This document shows positions 35,886 through 48,400 of a stretch of 64,000 nt of DNA, in pieces. The stretch is from Lepisosteus oculatus (taxonomy: Eukaryota; Chordata; Actinopteri; Semionotiformes; Lepisosteidae). The position numbers were made by a program, and so were the translations under genes. The stretch spans positions 6,260,501 to 6,324,500 of the forward strand of contig NC_090698.1 in NCBI RefSeq assembly GCF_040954835.1, written 5' to 3'. Numbering within the stretch: the stretch's first letter is position 1; each line of letters starts with the position of its first letter. The notes below the pieces were generated by a model. That model did no database searches and was not told the origin of the DNA. It worked only from the letters and a program-made list of their open reading frames with translations.

Positions 35886-36955
35886 GGCCACGAATCCGCG
35901 AAATCTCAGCCCGCGTCAGTGCGGTGACGTTGGCACCCACTGCCCGCTGGCCAGTCTGTCCCACTGCGGCTACACGACCCGGATTCATCACTCCGTCAAG
36001 CCCGTTCCTGGTTGCTCTGTGTCCTGGGCATATCCGTGGCCTCGTTTTTCAGCCTTTGTAGTCACTGCGTGTCGCCTATTTTGTAGCGCTCTTCATGGGC
36101 AGGCTTGTTGGTCTCCTTCGTTGTCAGCTGCTTGCTGGCGCTCCAGCTGACACGGGTGCGAGAGGCGCTGCAGTGCGCTGTACCACCGCTAGAGGGCAGC
36201 AGTACAGAACAGGGGCTTGGGGCTCTGGACTCCGGAGGGCGGTGGGTCCAGCTCCCGGGTGTGACGAGTTACTCGGCTCGTCTGGCTCCAGTCAATGACT
36301 TTCAGTGTCAAAGATATTTTCCAGGTGGGTCACAGCGTGTTGGTTTACCTGCTGCTGGAGAGTGTACAGCAGTATTCACGATAGGCTCCGATTGATATTT
36401 CTTCCGGAAGAGTGTTTTGGGAGTAAATAGTGGTAAAAGCAGGGTGAGGTGTCAAATACAGTGAAATCATGTAGAAGCACTGTAAAGAGTAGTAGTAGTG
36501 GTGTATGGTAAAACCGTGGTACAAGTAAAGTGTTATGAAGCAGGGAAGTCATGGTAAAAGCACAGTGAAGTGTAATGAAGCACTGAAATCATGGTAAGAG
36601 AACTCTCGAGCACAGTGAAATCACGGTGCAAGAAGAGTAAAGCCAGTGTCAAATCCTGAGCCAGGCAGGGGTGTGGAAAGTGTTATGGGAGCAGCACAGG
36701 AGGGAATTGTGTGATAACGGGGGGCCCTTCCAGGTGAGGGTGGGGGTTACCCCACACTTGCAGTGCATTGTGGCCCTGCTGATGTGGCAGGGGGGAAGCG
36801 AACAGGTGTAACGTGATCACGTTCATCAGATAAGACAAGCTGCCCAGCCTGTTCTTTATCGAACAGCGAGAATCTCGAACTTCAAGAATCCCCACGTCGC
36901 CAGCCGACCGTCTTGTGTCTCCTCAGCCTCCAGGAGCCCTCTCCCCCTGCTCCCC

Positions 36956-39604
36956 ATGGAGTTTCCGGGCTATTCCCTGCCCTCGGGCCTGGGGCCGCCC
37001 CTGAAGCGGCGCGGAGAGAGGGGCGCGGGGGGGCCTCTGGGGCGGCCGCTGTACTGCGCCTCGGTGGACCGCCGCAAGTCCAAGGTGTGGAACTACTACA
37101 CGCAGCTGAGCGAGAGCCACGTGGAGTGCAACGTCTGCAAGAAGCAGCTGTCCTTCCACAACAGCACCACCACCATGAGGGAGCACCTGGTCCGCAAGCA
37201 CAGCATCCGCGACAACGGCCCCGCCCCCGCCCCCGCCCCCCCCGCCGCCGCCGCCGCCGGCAACCACTCCCTCCCCGCCCTCCTGGCCCCGCCCCCGCCC
37301 GCCCCCTTCCTGCCCGGCCCGGGCGGGGCTGGGGGGGGGGCGGCGGCGCTGGTGGTGGTCAAGGAGGAAACGCAGGAGGCGGAGGTCTCGCCTGAGGGGG
37401 GGGAGAGCAAGAGGGCGCGGCTGGGGGGCTCCGCCGCCGGCGGTGGGGGGGCCGGGGCGGGCGGGGGGATCCCGGCCGGCGCCCCGGAGCCGGAGCCCCC
37501 CAGCCACTCGCTGCTGTCCGGGCTCTTCTACCCGGAGGCCGGCGGTGGCGGGGGGGGCGCGCGGGGCTGCAGCAGCAAGCGGGCGGGGCTGCTGACGGAC
37601 CTGATCCTGGAGATGGTGTTCCGGGACCTGCAGCCGCTGTCCCTGGTGGAGGAGCGCGGCTTCCGGCTGCTGCTGGGCTGCCTGGAGCCGCAGTACCCGG
37701 CGCCCTCGCCCTCGCAGCTGGGCAGCCTGCTGTGGCACCGCTACCACGCCCTCAAGCAGCACCTGGAGCAGCACCTGAGCGCCAGCCTGCCCCCCCGCGG
37801 CCTGACGCTGTGCGCCGAGCGCTGGAGGTCGCTGGGCGCGGGCGGGGGCGGCGGCCGCCTCTACCTGACCGTCAGCGCGCACTTCGTGGACCGGGACTGG
37901 CGCCTGGCCCGCTGCGTGCTGGAGACCCGGCCGGTGCCCGAGCTCGCGGAGGGCGCGCCGGAGGCCCAGCTGGGGGCGGCGCTGCGGTCCGTGCTCTCCG
38001 AGTTCCGCCTGCCGGAGAGCGCCGTCTCCTCCGTCGTGCACGACCGCTGCTGGGCGCCCGAGGAGCAGGAGGGGCGCCAGGACCGGGAGGCCCTGCCCGC
38101 GGGCTGGGCGGCGCTGTGCTGCGCCGGGGAGGCCCTGAAGCTGTGCGTGCAGGAGGGCCTCTCCGCCGAGCCCGTGCGCCAGGCGCTGGCGGCCGCCCGG
38201 GCCATCGTGTCCCACTTCCAGCACGACGCGCGCGCCGCCGCCGCCCTCAACCCCAAGGCCGGGGCGCGGCTGGTGCTGGACGAGCCGGGCCGCTGGGCCA
38301 CGGCGCTGGAGATGTGCGAGAGCCTGCTGGAGCTCAAGTGGGTGGTCAGCTCCGTGCTGGAGGAGCAGAAGGCGCCGCCCAACCTGGCGGACCACCAGTG
38401 GCGCCTCCTGCAGGAGCTCGCGCCGGTGCTGAGGACGGTGCGCATCGCGGCCGCCTTCCTGAGCGAGGACGCCAACGCGGCGGTCTCCGCGCTCATGCCC
38501 TGCCTGCACGGCGTGGCCCGGCTGCTGGGCCAGCGCATGGCGGAGAGCGGCTGTGCCGCTGCCCAGGGGGTGATGGGAAGGGTGCGGGCGCAGATGGAGA
38601 GGCGCTGGCAGCTGGGGGAGGAGGAGGCCCTCCTGGGGAGCCCGGCTGTCCTGGCCTCCTTCCTGGACCCGCGCTTCAAGGAGCTGCGCTTCCTGAGCCC
38701 CGACGCTCGCAGCAAGCTGCACAACCGGGTCAAGGAGCTCCTGTCTGCACAGAGCTACTCCGAGGAGGAGGAGAGGGAGAGCGGGAGAGGAGCGGGAGCG
38801 GGGGAGGTGGAGAGGGAGGGCTCGGGGCTGGAGCTGGGGATAGGCCTGGGGATGGGCGGCACGCTCTCGGCCTCCACAGCGCCCCCGCTGGACTCCCCCA
38901 TGTCCTGCGGCTCTGGGGAGGAGAGCGACCTCATTGTGCTACAGCAGCAGCAGCAGGGGGGCGGAGCCCAGGTGGCCATGGCGACGTCACCCCAGGTTAC
39001 CGACAAGCCGCTAGGACTGGGCGGGGCTGTGGGCGGCTCTGGCAGAGTCCCCAGCGTTTCGGGGCGCACGAGTGCGGGCAAGGGGGAGCTCCCGGCGGCC
39101 CCCACTGCCCGTGACAGGACGAGCCCGGAGCCCCAGAGCATGTACGACCTCCTCCTGGGCGAGGACCCCACCGAGAGGATGCCCGAGATCCACCAGCAGC
39201 TGGAGAACTACATCGCCGAGCCCCTGTGCAAGCGCAGCCTGTCGCCGCTGGACTGGTGGCGGGCCAAGGAGCACCGCTTCCCCGCCGTGGCCCGGCTGGC
39301 CCGCCAGTACCTGGCCATCCCCGCCACCGCCCCGCCCGCCGACCGGGCCTTCGCTCCCCGCGAGACCCCGGCGGCCCAGCGCCGCGCCACGCTGGGCCCC
39401 CAGCACCTCGACCACATCCTCTTCCTGCACCAGAACTGCGACTACCTGGAGCGCCTGAGGGGCGGCGCCGCGGGCCGGCGGGAGCCTGCTGGCAGCAGCA
39501 CGCTGGCCGCCCGCGCTGCGGCCAACCCGCAGGCCCGCGAGAGCCTCTACCAGAGCCTGGTGTCCTACGAGAACCGGGCCTGGCTGGCCGGGGAGGAGCC
39601 CTGA
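36956..39604 (+). CDS. BED zinc-finger protein, domesticated hAT transposase (ZBED family)
   Basis: An 882-residue ORF in one coding exon of very high GC content. A BED finger lies at about residues 41-85 with ligands C58, C61, H77 and H82 (C-x2-C-x15-H-x4-H; SKVWNYYTQLSESHVECNVC). A Pro/Gly/Ala-rich linker follows, including VVKEE, a possible sumoylation site. From about 190 comes a hAT-type core (LTDLILEMVFRDLQPLSLVE, LYLTVSAHFVDRDWRLARCV, LASFLDPRFKELRFL). A Ser/Glu/Gly-rich spacer leads to the C-terminal hAT dimerisation region at about 745-860 (LENYIAEPLCKRSLSPLDWW, RLARQYLAIPATAPPADRAF). The acidic residue expected in the first hAT catalytic motif (TTDxWTS-like) is replaced by LCAERWRS, and the motif near the end has ADRAF for SERVF, so transposition activity is unlikely. 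ZBED proteins are usually nuclear DNA-binding regulators. I start at 36956 because this ATG follows a strong acceptor (ctcctcag at 36920-36927). The exact ZBED paralogue is not identified. Confidence 0.85.
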   Translation: MEFPGYSLPSGLGPPLKRRGERGAGGPLGRPLYCASVDRRKSKVWNYYTQLSESHVECNVCKKQLSFHNSTTTMREHLVRKHSIRDNGPAPAPAPPAAAAAGNHSLPALLAPPPPAPFLPGPGGAGGGAAALVVVKEETQEAEVSPEGGESKRARLGGSAAGGGGAGAGGGIPAGAPEPEPPSHSLLSGLFYPEAGGGGGGARGCSSKRAGLLTDLILEMVFRDLQPLSLVEERGFRLLLGCLEPQYPAPSPSQLGSLLWHRYHALKQHLEQHLSASLPPRGLTLCAERWRSLGAGGGGGRLYLTVSAHFVDRDWRLARCVLETRPVPELAEGAPEAQLGAALRSVLSEFRLPESAVSSVVHDRCWAPEEQEGRQDREALPAGWAALCCAGEALKLCVQEGLSAEPVRQALAAARAIVSHFQHDARAAAALNPKAGARLVLDEPGRWATALEMCESLLELKWVVSSVLEEQKAPPNLADHQWRLLQELAPVLRTVRIAAAFLSEDANAAVSALMPCLHGVARLLGQRMAESGCAAAQGVMGRVRAQMERRWQLGEEEALLGSPAVLASFLDPRFKELRFLSPDARSKLHNRVKELLSAQSYSEEEERESGRGAGAGEVEREGSGLELGIGLGMGGTLSASTAPPLDSPMSCGSGEESDLIVLQQQQQGGGAQVAMATSPQVTDKPLGLGGAVGGSGRVPSVSGRTSAGKGELPAAPTARDRTSPEPQSMYDLLLGEDPTERMPEIHQQLENYIAEPLCKRSLSPLDWWRAKEHRFPAVARLARQYLAIPATAPPADRAFAPRETPAAQRRATLGPQHLDHILFLHQNCDYLERLRGGAAGRREPAGSSTLAARAAANPQARESLYQSLVSYENRAWLAGEEP

Positions 39605-42425
39605 CCCCGAGCAGGGGGCTGGTTTCGCTGGGCTCGGGGAGAGAGGTGTCTGACCCGGTACGCAGCTGGCTGGCCCCTCACAGTGACTCACTTGAACCCT
39701 GATCTTGATGCACTGCCCTGGGGTGCGGTTTTCCCCCGCAGGCTGCCACATCACTCTGGCAGTACCAGGGCTCAGAAAGACTAGCTGTACAACGGCGCAG
39801 GCACTGCCATCTTCCTCCTGCTGCCTCTAGGGGGCGTTTGAATTCTCACTGAGTCCCCCCGTCAAAAGACAGAGCACCCTGAGTGCCTTTCAGGAGTGTG
39901 AGGGGACTTTAAATGATTGTACAGAGTCAGTCTATTGTGTAAAACACATAGATATTTATGTATGTAAATACACTAATCGGTCACTGTACATAAAAGCAAA
40001 TCATTGGATATTTAAAAGGTCTTTGTACATGTATTTGTACAAGTGGTTGACATAAACTATACGCTGTGTGCCTGCTGAAGAAATATGTTGTGATCCAGGT
40101 GCTTGCAGCCAGTCACCCTGAGAAACCGGCTGTTTGGTGAACAAAGGTGTTCTGGGGAAAGCAGTTTGCACCAGACAACTCCTTCCTATCTTAGGAATGC
40201 ATAACGTTCACAAATACTCTTGCAGTGCCCAGTTTTCCCCTTGTGGAAGGAGGGGGGGTGGGGGGCTCATGAGGGGTAACTGAACAGCCCTTTTCCGATG
40301 ACGCTTTAGACGGAACTCGAAATGGGAAGTAACTTGTCCAATGAGGAGGTGCTCCTCGCTGTCGTGGCAGGTAATGTAGAGCTGGGCTGAAATATCAGTT
40401 CCTGCTCACACATTTCTGGCTGGAACAGCAGGCCAGCTCATTGCAGAAGCCCCTCTTAAAGGTGTGGATAAATGTTTGGACTAGGACGGGCAGCAGGCCT
40501 TACAGTTCTGTATACAGGGAGAAACGGCACTGGATTACCTGCTTCCAGTCTCGGCAGCAGGTACCGGAACTGTCAGTCTTATAGCTGTGCTAGTACACGT
40601 CTTGTGTCCCCCTACAGAGTCCTGGAACTCGCAGAGGGCAAACTGGCTCCTTTAGGTATCGTAACTGCTGCTGCTGCAAAACTAGAGTCGTAATCATCGT
40701 AGAGCTCATTATTATTTATTTTGTTAAGAACAGTACAGTAAGAAACAAGAAACTGAACCACAACGAATCAGCATCAACAAGATGAACAAGATTAGATCTC
40801 TCTGAACCAGTGCTGGGTTTAAACATTCATCAAGGCTATGGAGATAACAGGCATCTGGAATACAGGAATGAAAAGATTTACAACATAGAAAGGTCCTGAA
40901 ATTCTCAAGGTAAAAAAACAACACACAGTAGCCTATTCCCGTGGCACTCCACGTTCGGTCCCTCTCCTGCCGAGGCGATCGGATCGCCTCCTGATCTCTA
41001 GAACATCTCTTCCGGTGCCAATCCCGTGTCTCTGTTGACACCCTGCAGTTCCTGTCCCCGGCTGGGGGTGACGGCGAGGGTCTCTCGCTGCCACGGGCTG
41101 TGTGGCGCCGTGCAGGAGAGGCAGCCCAGACTGCAGGACGAGCCGAGAGCGCGTACTCGACACCGCTGGAACTGTGGCAAAACTCTGCAGCTGCTGCAGA
41201 ACAGAAGGAAACTAAAACTAAAGAGTCAACCTGTCCCAGAATCCACCAGCAGCTCAGCACTTCCGAGAAACCTGGAGATCGTCATTTATTTCGATCTTTT
41301 ATTCCGTGCATTTTAGCTATCCGGGTTTTTGGTCTCTTTTTGTCTTTTGTTAATTTATATAGCCACATATTTCCAGACTCCCTTGATCACATGCTTACCA
41401 GGTCTGGTTGGTGAAATGAACAACCTGATCAATATGATTGCTCACAGAGAGCCTGTGTGAACTATTCAGGCGCTGCATGAAGTAACAAGCCTACACGACA
41501 AATAGATTTCTGGGTGGTAGCAAAGAATTACAACTCAGCCCCAAAAGATTGAGAGCCAAATTCCACACTTCTGTTTTTAATGCAACAAACCATTTGGTTT
41601 GTTAAGGAAATTGGTTGTTTTGATTTATTTCAGTTTTAGGCTGTTGTTAAAAAGATGATGTTTTATGGAGACTGCCAGTGCTGGCGGAGCAGGTACTTTG
41701 GAAAGGCACTGCAGGCTGTGTTGTGTGGACAGTGCCAGAAGTTGTATGTTCTTCCAGGAAACCAGGAAAAGTGTCTTGGAGATTCATGGGCATATACCAG
41801 ATATCTGGTCTTCTGGAGTTCTGTCTTCCCTGCATTACAACTGGTTTACACTAACAGTAGAACTGGGCAGCAATATCACTTCCAAATACAAATGTAGGGT
41901 GTTTTGAAAAGGACTAATCCTCTTCCTACAAAAACAGAGCTGCCTATTTTTTTTTAAAATACATCTCCCCTTGCCCTCCTACCCGTCTGGCAACCTCCAG
42001 GTCTCCAGGTGTCAGTCTGTCAAGATTACTGCTGTGATTCTCTCCGCGGTGCTGGGAAGGGGGTAAGGACCTGTGCGTGCACACCTCCGAAAATAGCTTT
42101 CCACCAAGGCCTTTGCCTTGCCCTCGACAGGGAGGGCCCCCCTGATTCTTCAGGGCTGCCAGCGAGGGGCACCCCCCCCCCCCCAACTGGTGCTGTCTCC
42201 CCTGTAAGGCTCCGACAGAGGCTGGAGTGCACAGGTCCTCTCCATACTGCAGGTGCCCGCCTTGCAGTTTGGTTTGGAGCTGTTAAATACCCAGGGGTTG
42301 CTGGGCAGACTCTGAACAGGATGCTTTGATGGCTGTTTCCAGTAATTCCAAGGAAGAATGAAAGATTAGCTTTCAGTGGCATCATCCAGAGTGCTGCAGA
42401 GGGCTGTATGAAGAGTGCGGGCAAC
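39605..42425. other. 3'UTR of zbed and intergenic/3'UTR sequence before znf541
   Basis: Two genes converge here tail-to-tail. I recognise no coding exon. A plus-strand AATAAA for zbed is not evident nearby. A minus-strand AATAAA at 41624-41629 could end znf541 with a 3'UTR of about 0.8 kb. The rest is unique-looking sequence. Confidence 0.4.
41624..41629 (-). terminator. Candidate poly(A) signal for znf541
   Basis: The forward strand reads tttatt, so the minus strand reads AATAAA about 800 bases past the znf541 stop. Weak evidence on its own. Confidence 0.3.
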
Positions 42426-45400
42426 TCACAGGAAGAAGGGGCTCCATGTGACATCTGAGCCGGGACTGAGCCCTGCCTCCTCCTCCTCTTCCTCCTGGTC
42501 ATGGTTAATCCAGCTGTTCCAAGAAGGGGACACACTATCCTGCTGCTGCTGAACCTTCAGGTGAGAACTCCGGCTCTTGATGTTTCCAGTGTCACTGAGA
42601 GAGGAAGAGAGGCTCAGGTAAATACAAAGTGTGAGTGTCCAGGGAAATGAGGGTTACAGTACTGCACTGAGGAGAGGGGTAAATGCACAGTGCACCTTGA
42701 AGAAGACAGCTCAGAGAGAGTTCAGTACACGCTGCAGAAAAACAGAAGCACCTGGTTAATACAAAGAGACAGGGTAAAAGGTTAGGTAAACTCAGAGCAG
42801 TTGCTTCACAGAAAGATGTTGATACAAAAAAAGCTTACTACACAAAGCAGGAGATTAATATGAATAGAATAATACAGAATAATGCTCCTACAGATGCACA
42901 AATACCCAAAGACAGTGGAGCACTTCATATATAACTTGCTTGAAAGAGGTTAACGTACAGATCAGACCATTCATTTTTTACACGTGGTGACAAGCAGGAG
43001 GGGAGCTTTTACAAATGCACCCCTTTCTTAAGGTGCCTCCTTGCCACTGGCCAGGGGTCAATATCTCATCTTACTTCTCAGTGGAGTGGCGGTGCTACAG
43101 CCCGTGGCACTAACAGCAGAAACAGTTACACAGGCTTTCACAGCTGGCCAGCACTCCCTGTGACCCAGGGACCCTCCAAAGCTCACTGTCCGAGACCCTG
43201 TGTGGAGAGAGGCAGGAGTGGGAGCTCTGACAGCTTTGCTCACATGTCACACGCATTGCAGGGGTGCTTCCTAGCGCCCCCCGCAGCAGGCCGGCTCCCT
43301 GGCAGCCTGCACTGTCTTTCCATGCTCTTCTGGGGGCTCCCTGTTCCCTCTACTCCTGGTTTCTGGGGGCTGCATGGGGACTCCCTCCTCTGCAAGAGTG
43401 GCGATAGGTGATGCTATGGGTAACTGTTTTATTTTTCATTATTTACAGATGTTCAGCCTGTACAGTGTGCTTCTGCATGTGTGAAGAAATCTTAATGACC
43501 ACTCCAAGAGACAAGGAGTACATAGCAGAACATTTACCAGGCTAAAGTATAAATACAAGATGTCAGACATTCCTTCCCAGCATTCTTTGCTTGCTCAAGC
43601 AATATGACACAGACTGGACCACTGATCTCTGGACTGTAGGGTTACAATATGACACAGACTGGACCAGTGATCTCTGGACTGTAGGGTTACAGTATGACAC
43701 AGACTGGACCAGTGATCTCTGGACTGTAGGGTTACAATATGACACAGACTGGACCAGTGATCTCTAGACTGTAGGGTTACAATATGACACAGACTGGACC
43801 AGTGATCTCTGGACTACAAGGCCTAGCCTGTGATCTAAAAGAATGTCTTCAAAGTTTGAGACAAGTCAGAGCATGGGGCCTGCAATAATTTTAAATCTAA
43901 ACTGTGGTCATTATTCATTTCAAAGGTCTAGGTATAGAAGTATGCACGCTCACAGAGTAGCCCTGCTGTCGCTGGGCTTCTCGACTGCGCCGCTTGAATT
44001 TCTTCTTTTTCTTCATGGTGTAGTAATACTCCACGCACTGAGGTACCGACTTACTCTTCAGCTGAAACACACAGGCACAGTCAAACGCTTAGGACGTTAG
44101 CCGGAGTGTTTGAGACATCGTGTGGTCACAGCCACACTGTGGAGCAGAGATCCAGATATGACCACGTATTAATGACACCAGGTCACATGGACAGTGCCAG
44201 AGGACACCCAACAGCTTACTGCAGCTGTGTACTGTGTCCTTACACTCCGGCAGATTACTATGGACACACTGCTGACGCAAGCAGCACTCATGGAGATATG
44301 GCAGAGACCCACAGTGCCACCAACATCACACATCCCTGCTGTACCTGCACTGATATACTCATGCTGACACAAAGACAGACACAACCACACACTGTCTCAC
44401 ATCAACAGCTCAGTGACCAGGTGCCTGCACATTGTACACAATAAGACAAACCCTACCTCACAACGACACACACAACGGCCCAGTGACCAGCCGCATGTAC
44501 ACACTGGGAGCCTCACCATGCTGTGAATGAGCTGGAACTCCCTGTCGTAGGTGGCCAGAGCCTTGCAGAACAGCTTCTTCTCTCGGGAGCTCCAGTGGTC
44601 TGAGCCTGGAGGAACATGGACAAGTCTGGGCCAGCAGGTATCACTTTAACTGCAGGGTGTGTTGTTGTGAAGCACAGCACATCTCAAGAATACACGGTTC
44701 ATATACTGTAGTACAGATCGGTACAGCTCTGCCTTGACATTTAGAGCTCAACACAGTACAGTGCAGTCCAGACCAACGTGCTTTCCACAGTACCACTGCC
44801 CAGCAAGGTCTCATCTGCTACACAGTACTTCATATACTGCATACACTGACCATTCCACTACTCTACAGTCCAGTGCAGTGTGCCACTGCTATACCTGCAT
44901 AGTGGTAGTCCCACAGCGGGTGTGAGGGAGAGCGCCGGGCTCCCTGCATCAACAGCAGTTCCACAGCAGTCTGAAAGCACACAAGACACATTCACAATAC
45001 TGATCACACACAACATGACTGTTTTAAATAGTTAGTCCAGTTTTTGCAAGGGATATAAACCAGCTTTGTTACTGTTAGCTGAATTTCCCTGCCAGGCATT
45101 ACACTGTTAAGCTTTTAAATAATGCTAATACTGTGCACCTGGGGTATTATATACCATACACACTGTACACCTGGGGTATATATAATTTGTGTACAGTATA
45201 CTGCATATACTGCACACACTGAGCATCTGGGGTATATATACTGCACACACTGCACACCTGGGGTATACAGACTGTATACAATACACACTTGGATATATAT
45301 ACTGCACACACTGAACATCTGGTATATATATCCTACACACTGCACACCTGGGTATATATATTGCACACACTGAGCATCTGGGGTATATATACTATACACA

Positions 45401-48400
45401 GTGCACACCTGGGTATATATACTGTACACACTGCACACCTGGGGTATGTACGGTATACTGCACACGTAGTGTACACCTGGGTACATACACTGCACACAGT
45501 ACACACATGGTGTATATATATTGCACACACTGAGCATCTGGGGTACATATACTGTACACACTGCAGACTTGGGGTTTATATACAGCACGAGGTATATGTA
45601 ATATATGCACTGCATGCCTTGTATACCTGAGATATATATACACTGTCAACCCTGTACACCTCATGTGCACACATTCCCCTCCAGATTTATTCATACCCAA
45701 TGTGAAAGGAGCAACAGATTTTCAGACATGATAACTTGACCTGATGGGGAAAAAGGTTATCTTTGTAGCACACGATGTATATACAGAGAACATAAACATT
45801 TATTCACACCACTGTAAACCTCCTCTGGCAGGGCTTTCACTCACAAGACACCTCCTGTAGCGAGCTATATGGCTTTGACTTTTTTGTGAACAGTTTTGAG
45901 TTCAAGCCATGAAGTTCCAGACCTCCTGAGGTCTGGAGGTTCAGATGTCCAGTGGAGAACTTTGATTTTGTGCAACTGTGTGCTTTAGATCACTGTGCCG
46001 AGCTTGAGCTGCTCGGCAGAAGGCAGCAGCTGTTTGGCGATAGTGTTCTGGTATATTTTGGGAATTCTTGATTCCCCTGTCTTGATAAGGGTTCCAGGAT
46101 CTGCAGCTGCAAAACAAACCCAAAATAAAAAAAGGCTCTCCACAATGTTTTCTCAACATGAGTTTCTCCTTTTTTTAGAATCAACCCTGGAGAATCATTT
46201 ATAAAAAGCACACTTTTCCCTCCAGTTGAATGTAAGACATGGTTTCGATTCAGACAATTCAGCCTCATGTAGACTCCAAGTTGCCTCCTTCTGTCATCCA
46301 CCCTCCAAAGAAGCTTCTTCCTTGTAGCCTGGCCACAAATTTATATTATCCCTGGCAACAAGATTAATATTAGTGGATTCTTTAACAGCCTTATCCCAAT
46401 ATTTGGATTTTTCTATAGCCTTACTGTGCTATAGAATATCACAATATGACTTTTATTCTAAGACACTGCCCAACGAATAGCTCATTCTGTTGTATGATGT
46501 TTCTGTTCCTATTTCATCCGTGCTATGAACACTTCTGGAGGGCACAGTATGCACGCTGATCACCTGGGTTATATGGGCCACACATACAGTGATACATGGG
46601 GTAAATATAGGCTGTGACTGTACTTACCAGGATGTTCCCCTGTGCCTCGTTCAGACAGTGGAGTGCCAGCTCTGTATTAGTGCCCCCTCCTGGCATCGCA
46701 CTGCAACAACACAACTCCAAGAACTCTGTCACTGAGACACAAAGAGACAGAGACACAGTCAGGCAGTGCAGCCTCACACTGTGCAGCCTCACACAATGCC
46801 ATAGTACAAGGACTGTAGTGCAGCATCCAGTCCAGCATGGGCTGGTGAATTCAGCACCGATGATGGGAAAGAAGGATACACCTGATGTGATATCAAGGAT
46901 TCTGAAAATAGCAAAAAGCTACAGGAGGTTCCAGGAGAACATGTTTCAGTGTAGATCGGCAGTGGACAGCTGAGGGTACTATTCATCTCCGATGTCCAAT
47001 AGACAGGATTGAGGCAAGCCACAGACACAAACAGGGCACACTGTGAGTCGATGTAGCGCCCCATGGTGTGTCCTACCACTGTACATGGAGGTGCTTCCAC
47101 TACTGTACACCACAGAGCAGTCTGGGCAGGCCTGAAGAGAAGCTCAAAGGCAGGATCACAGGACAGGATTCTCTGGGCGAAGAGGTGAGCCTCACTCCTG
47201 CGCTGTGTGTCTGTGTGTGTAGCACTCAAGAGCCTCACCCCTGCAGTGTCTGTGTGTATAGCACTCAAGAGCCTCACTCCTGCACAGTGTCTGTGTGTGT
47301 AGCACTCAGATCACAAGTCCTGTACAGTGTCTGTGTGTGTAGCACTCAGATCACCAGTCCTGCACAGTGTCTGTGTGTGTAGCACTCAAAAGGCTCACTC
47401 TGTATCTCTTACTGTTCAGATATTAATATATGTGTGAAGTAACTCCTGAAAAAAGGCATTATGGGGACTGGCAAGTAAATTGTTTTTGTGGGTTGTGTAG
47501 AAAATCTATTAGTGTCCAGACACGTTTGGGCCTGTTCCGTTCCCTGTCGAGTTTCCCCTTGGCAGAGCAGAGTCCAATAGAGACACGAAGAGAGCACCCG
47601 GACCCTCACCCCGATGCTGCGTGACTGCATTGTGGGAAATGTCGCCCCAGGGGGTCCAGACCAGCTGGGCGGGGTGCTCCTCCTGCAGCACAAGAAGGGG
47701 GCTGCAGAGGGGCGGGATCTCGGCCTGGAAGCGCACGCCCACGTTGATGCGCCTGAAAGGCAGAGAACGTGAAAAGACCAGCGCTCTCAGAGCTTCACTG
47801 CTGCTCCTGTCCCTGCCTGCCTGGCTGGCTGGGCTGACAGCTCTACCCAGCTTACACAGCTGGTATGTTACTGGTGTTCGGGTGAAGAGTACAACAGTGG
47901 GTCTGAACCCACTGCCTTGAACCCTGCTCTGCCTCATACAGCCTCAACTCACCATCAGCCCGCCTGCTGGACTCCCAGCACGCATTTCAGAGGGACAGCA
48001 GGATTCTTATTCTCCTGTCCGTACAATATTAAATATCCTTACTTCCCTTTGGGATCTGCATACAATTTAATCCCATTTGATGGCATTTTCTAAGACGACC
48101 TTCTTCCTTAAGGGCCCAAAGGACCAGGACAAGAGTGGTGTCTGGACACGCCAGCGTGGGAAGAGCCAAGCTCAGTCCAGCCGCTACACAGCAGCATCAA
48201 CTCTGACTGCACTGAAGGCAGCAGGAAGCAGGCAAAGATGCTTTCTTTTTTTTGGTGGGTGGCAAAAACAAACTTTACTCCAGCTTCCGAGGGGCAGACC
48301 CACTGATGAGAGTCAAATGTTTCTTAACCTTTCGTAACAAACTGTTTCTTAACCTGGGGTGATCGGGTGCATTCACTCCCTGGGGGAGCCACATCGCTGT

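Noticed and set aside
36923-38722. 599-codon minus-strand frame opposite the zbed gene
   Set aside because: Shadow of a very GC-rich coding exon. The plus strand carries the recognisable BED and hAT domains.
40724-41260. 178-codon minus-strand frame between zbed and znf541
   Set aside because: Composition and lack of homology fit a chance frame.
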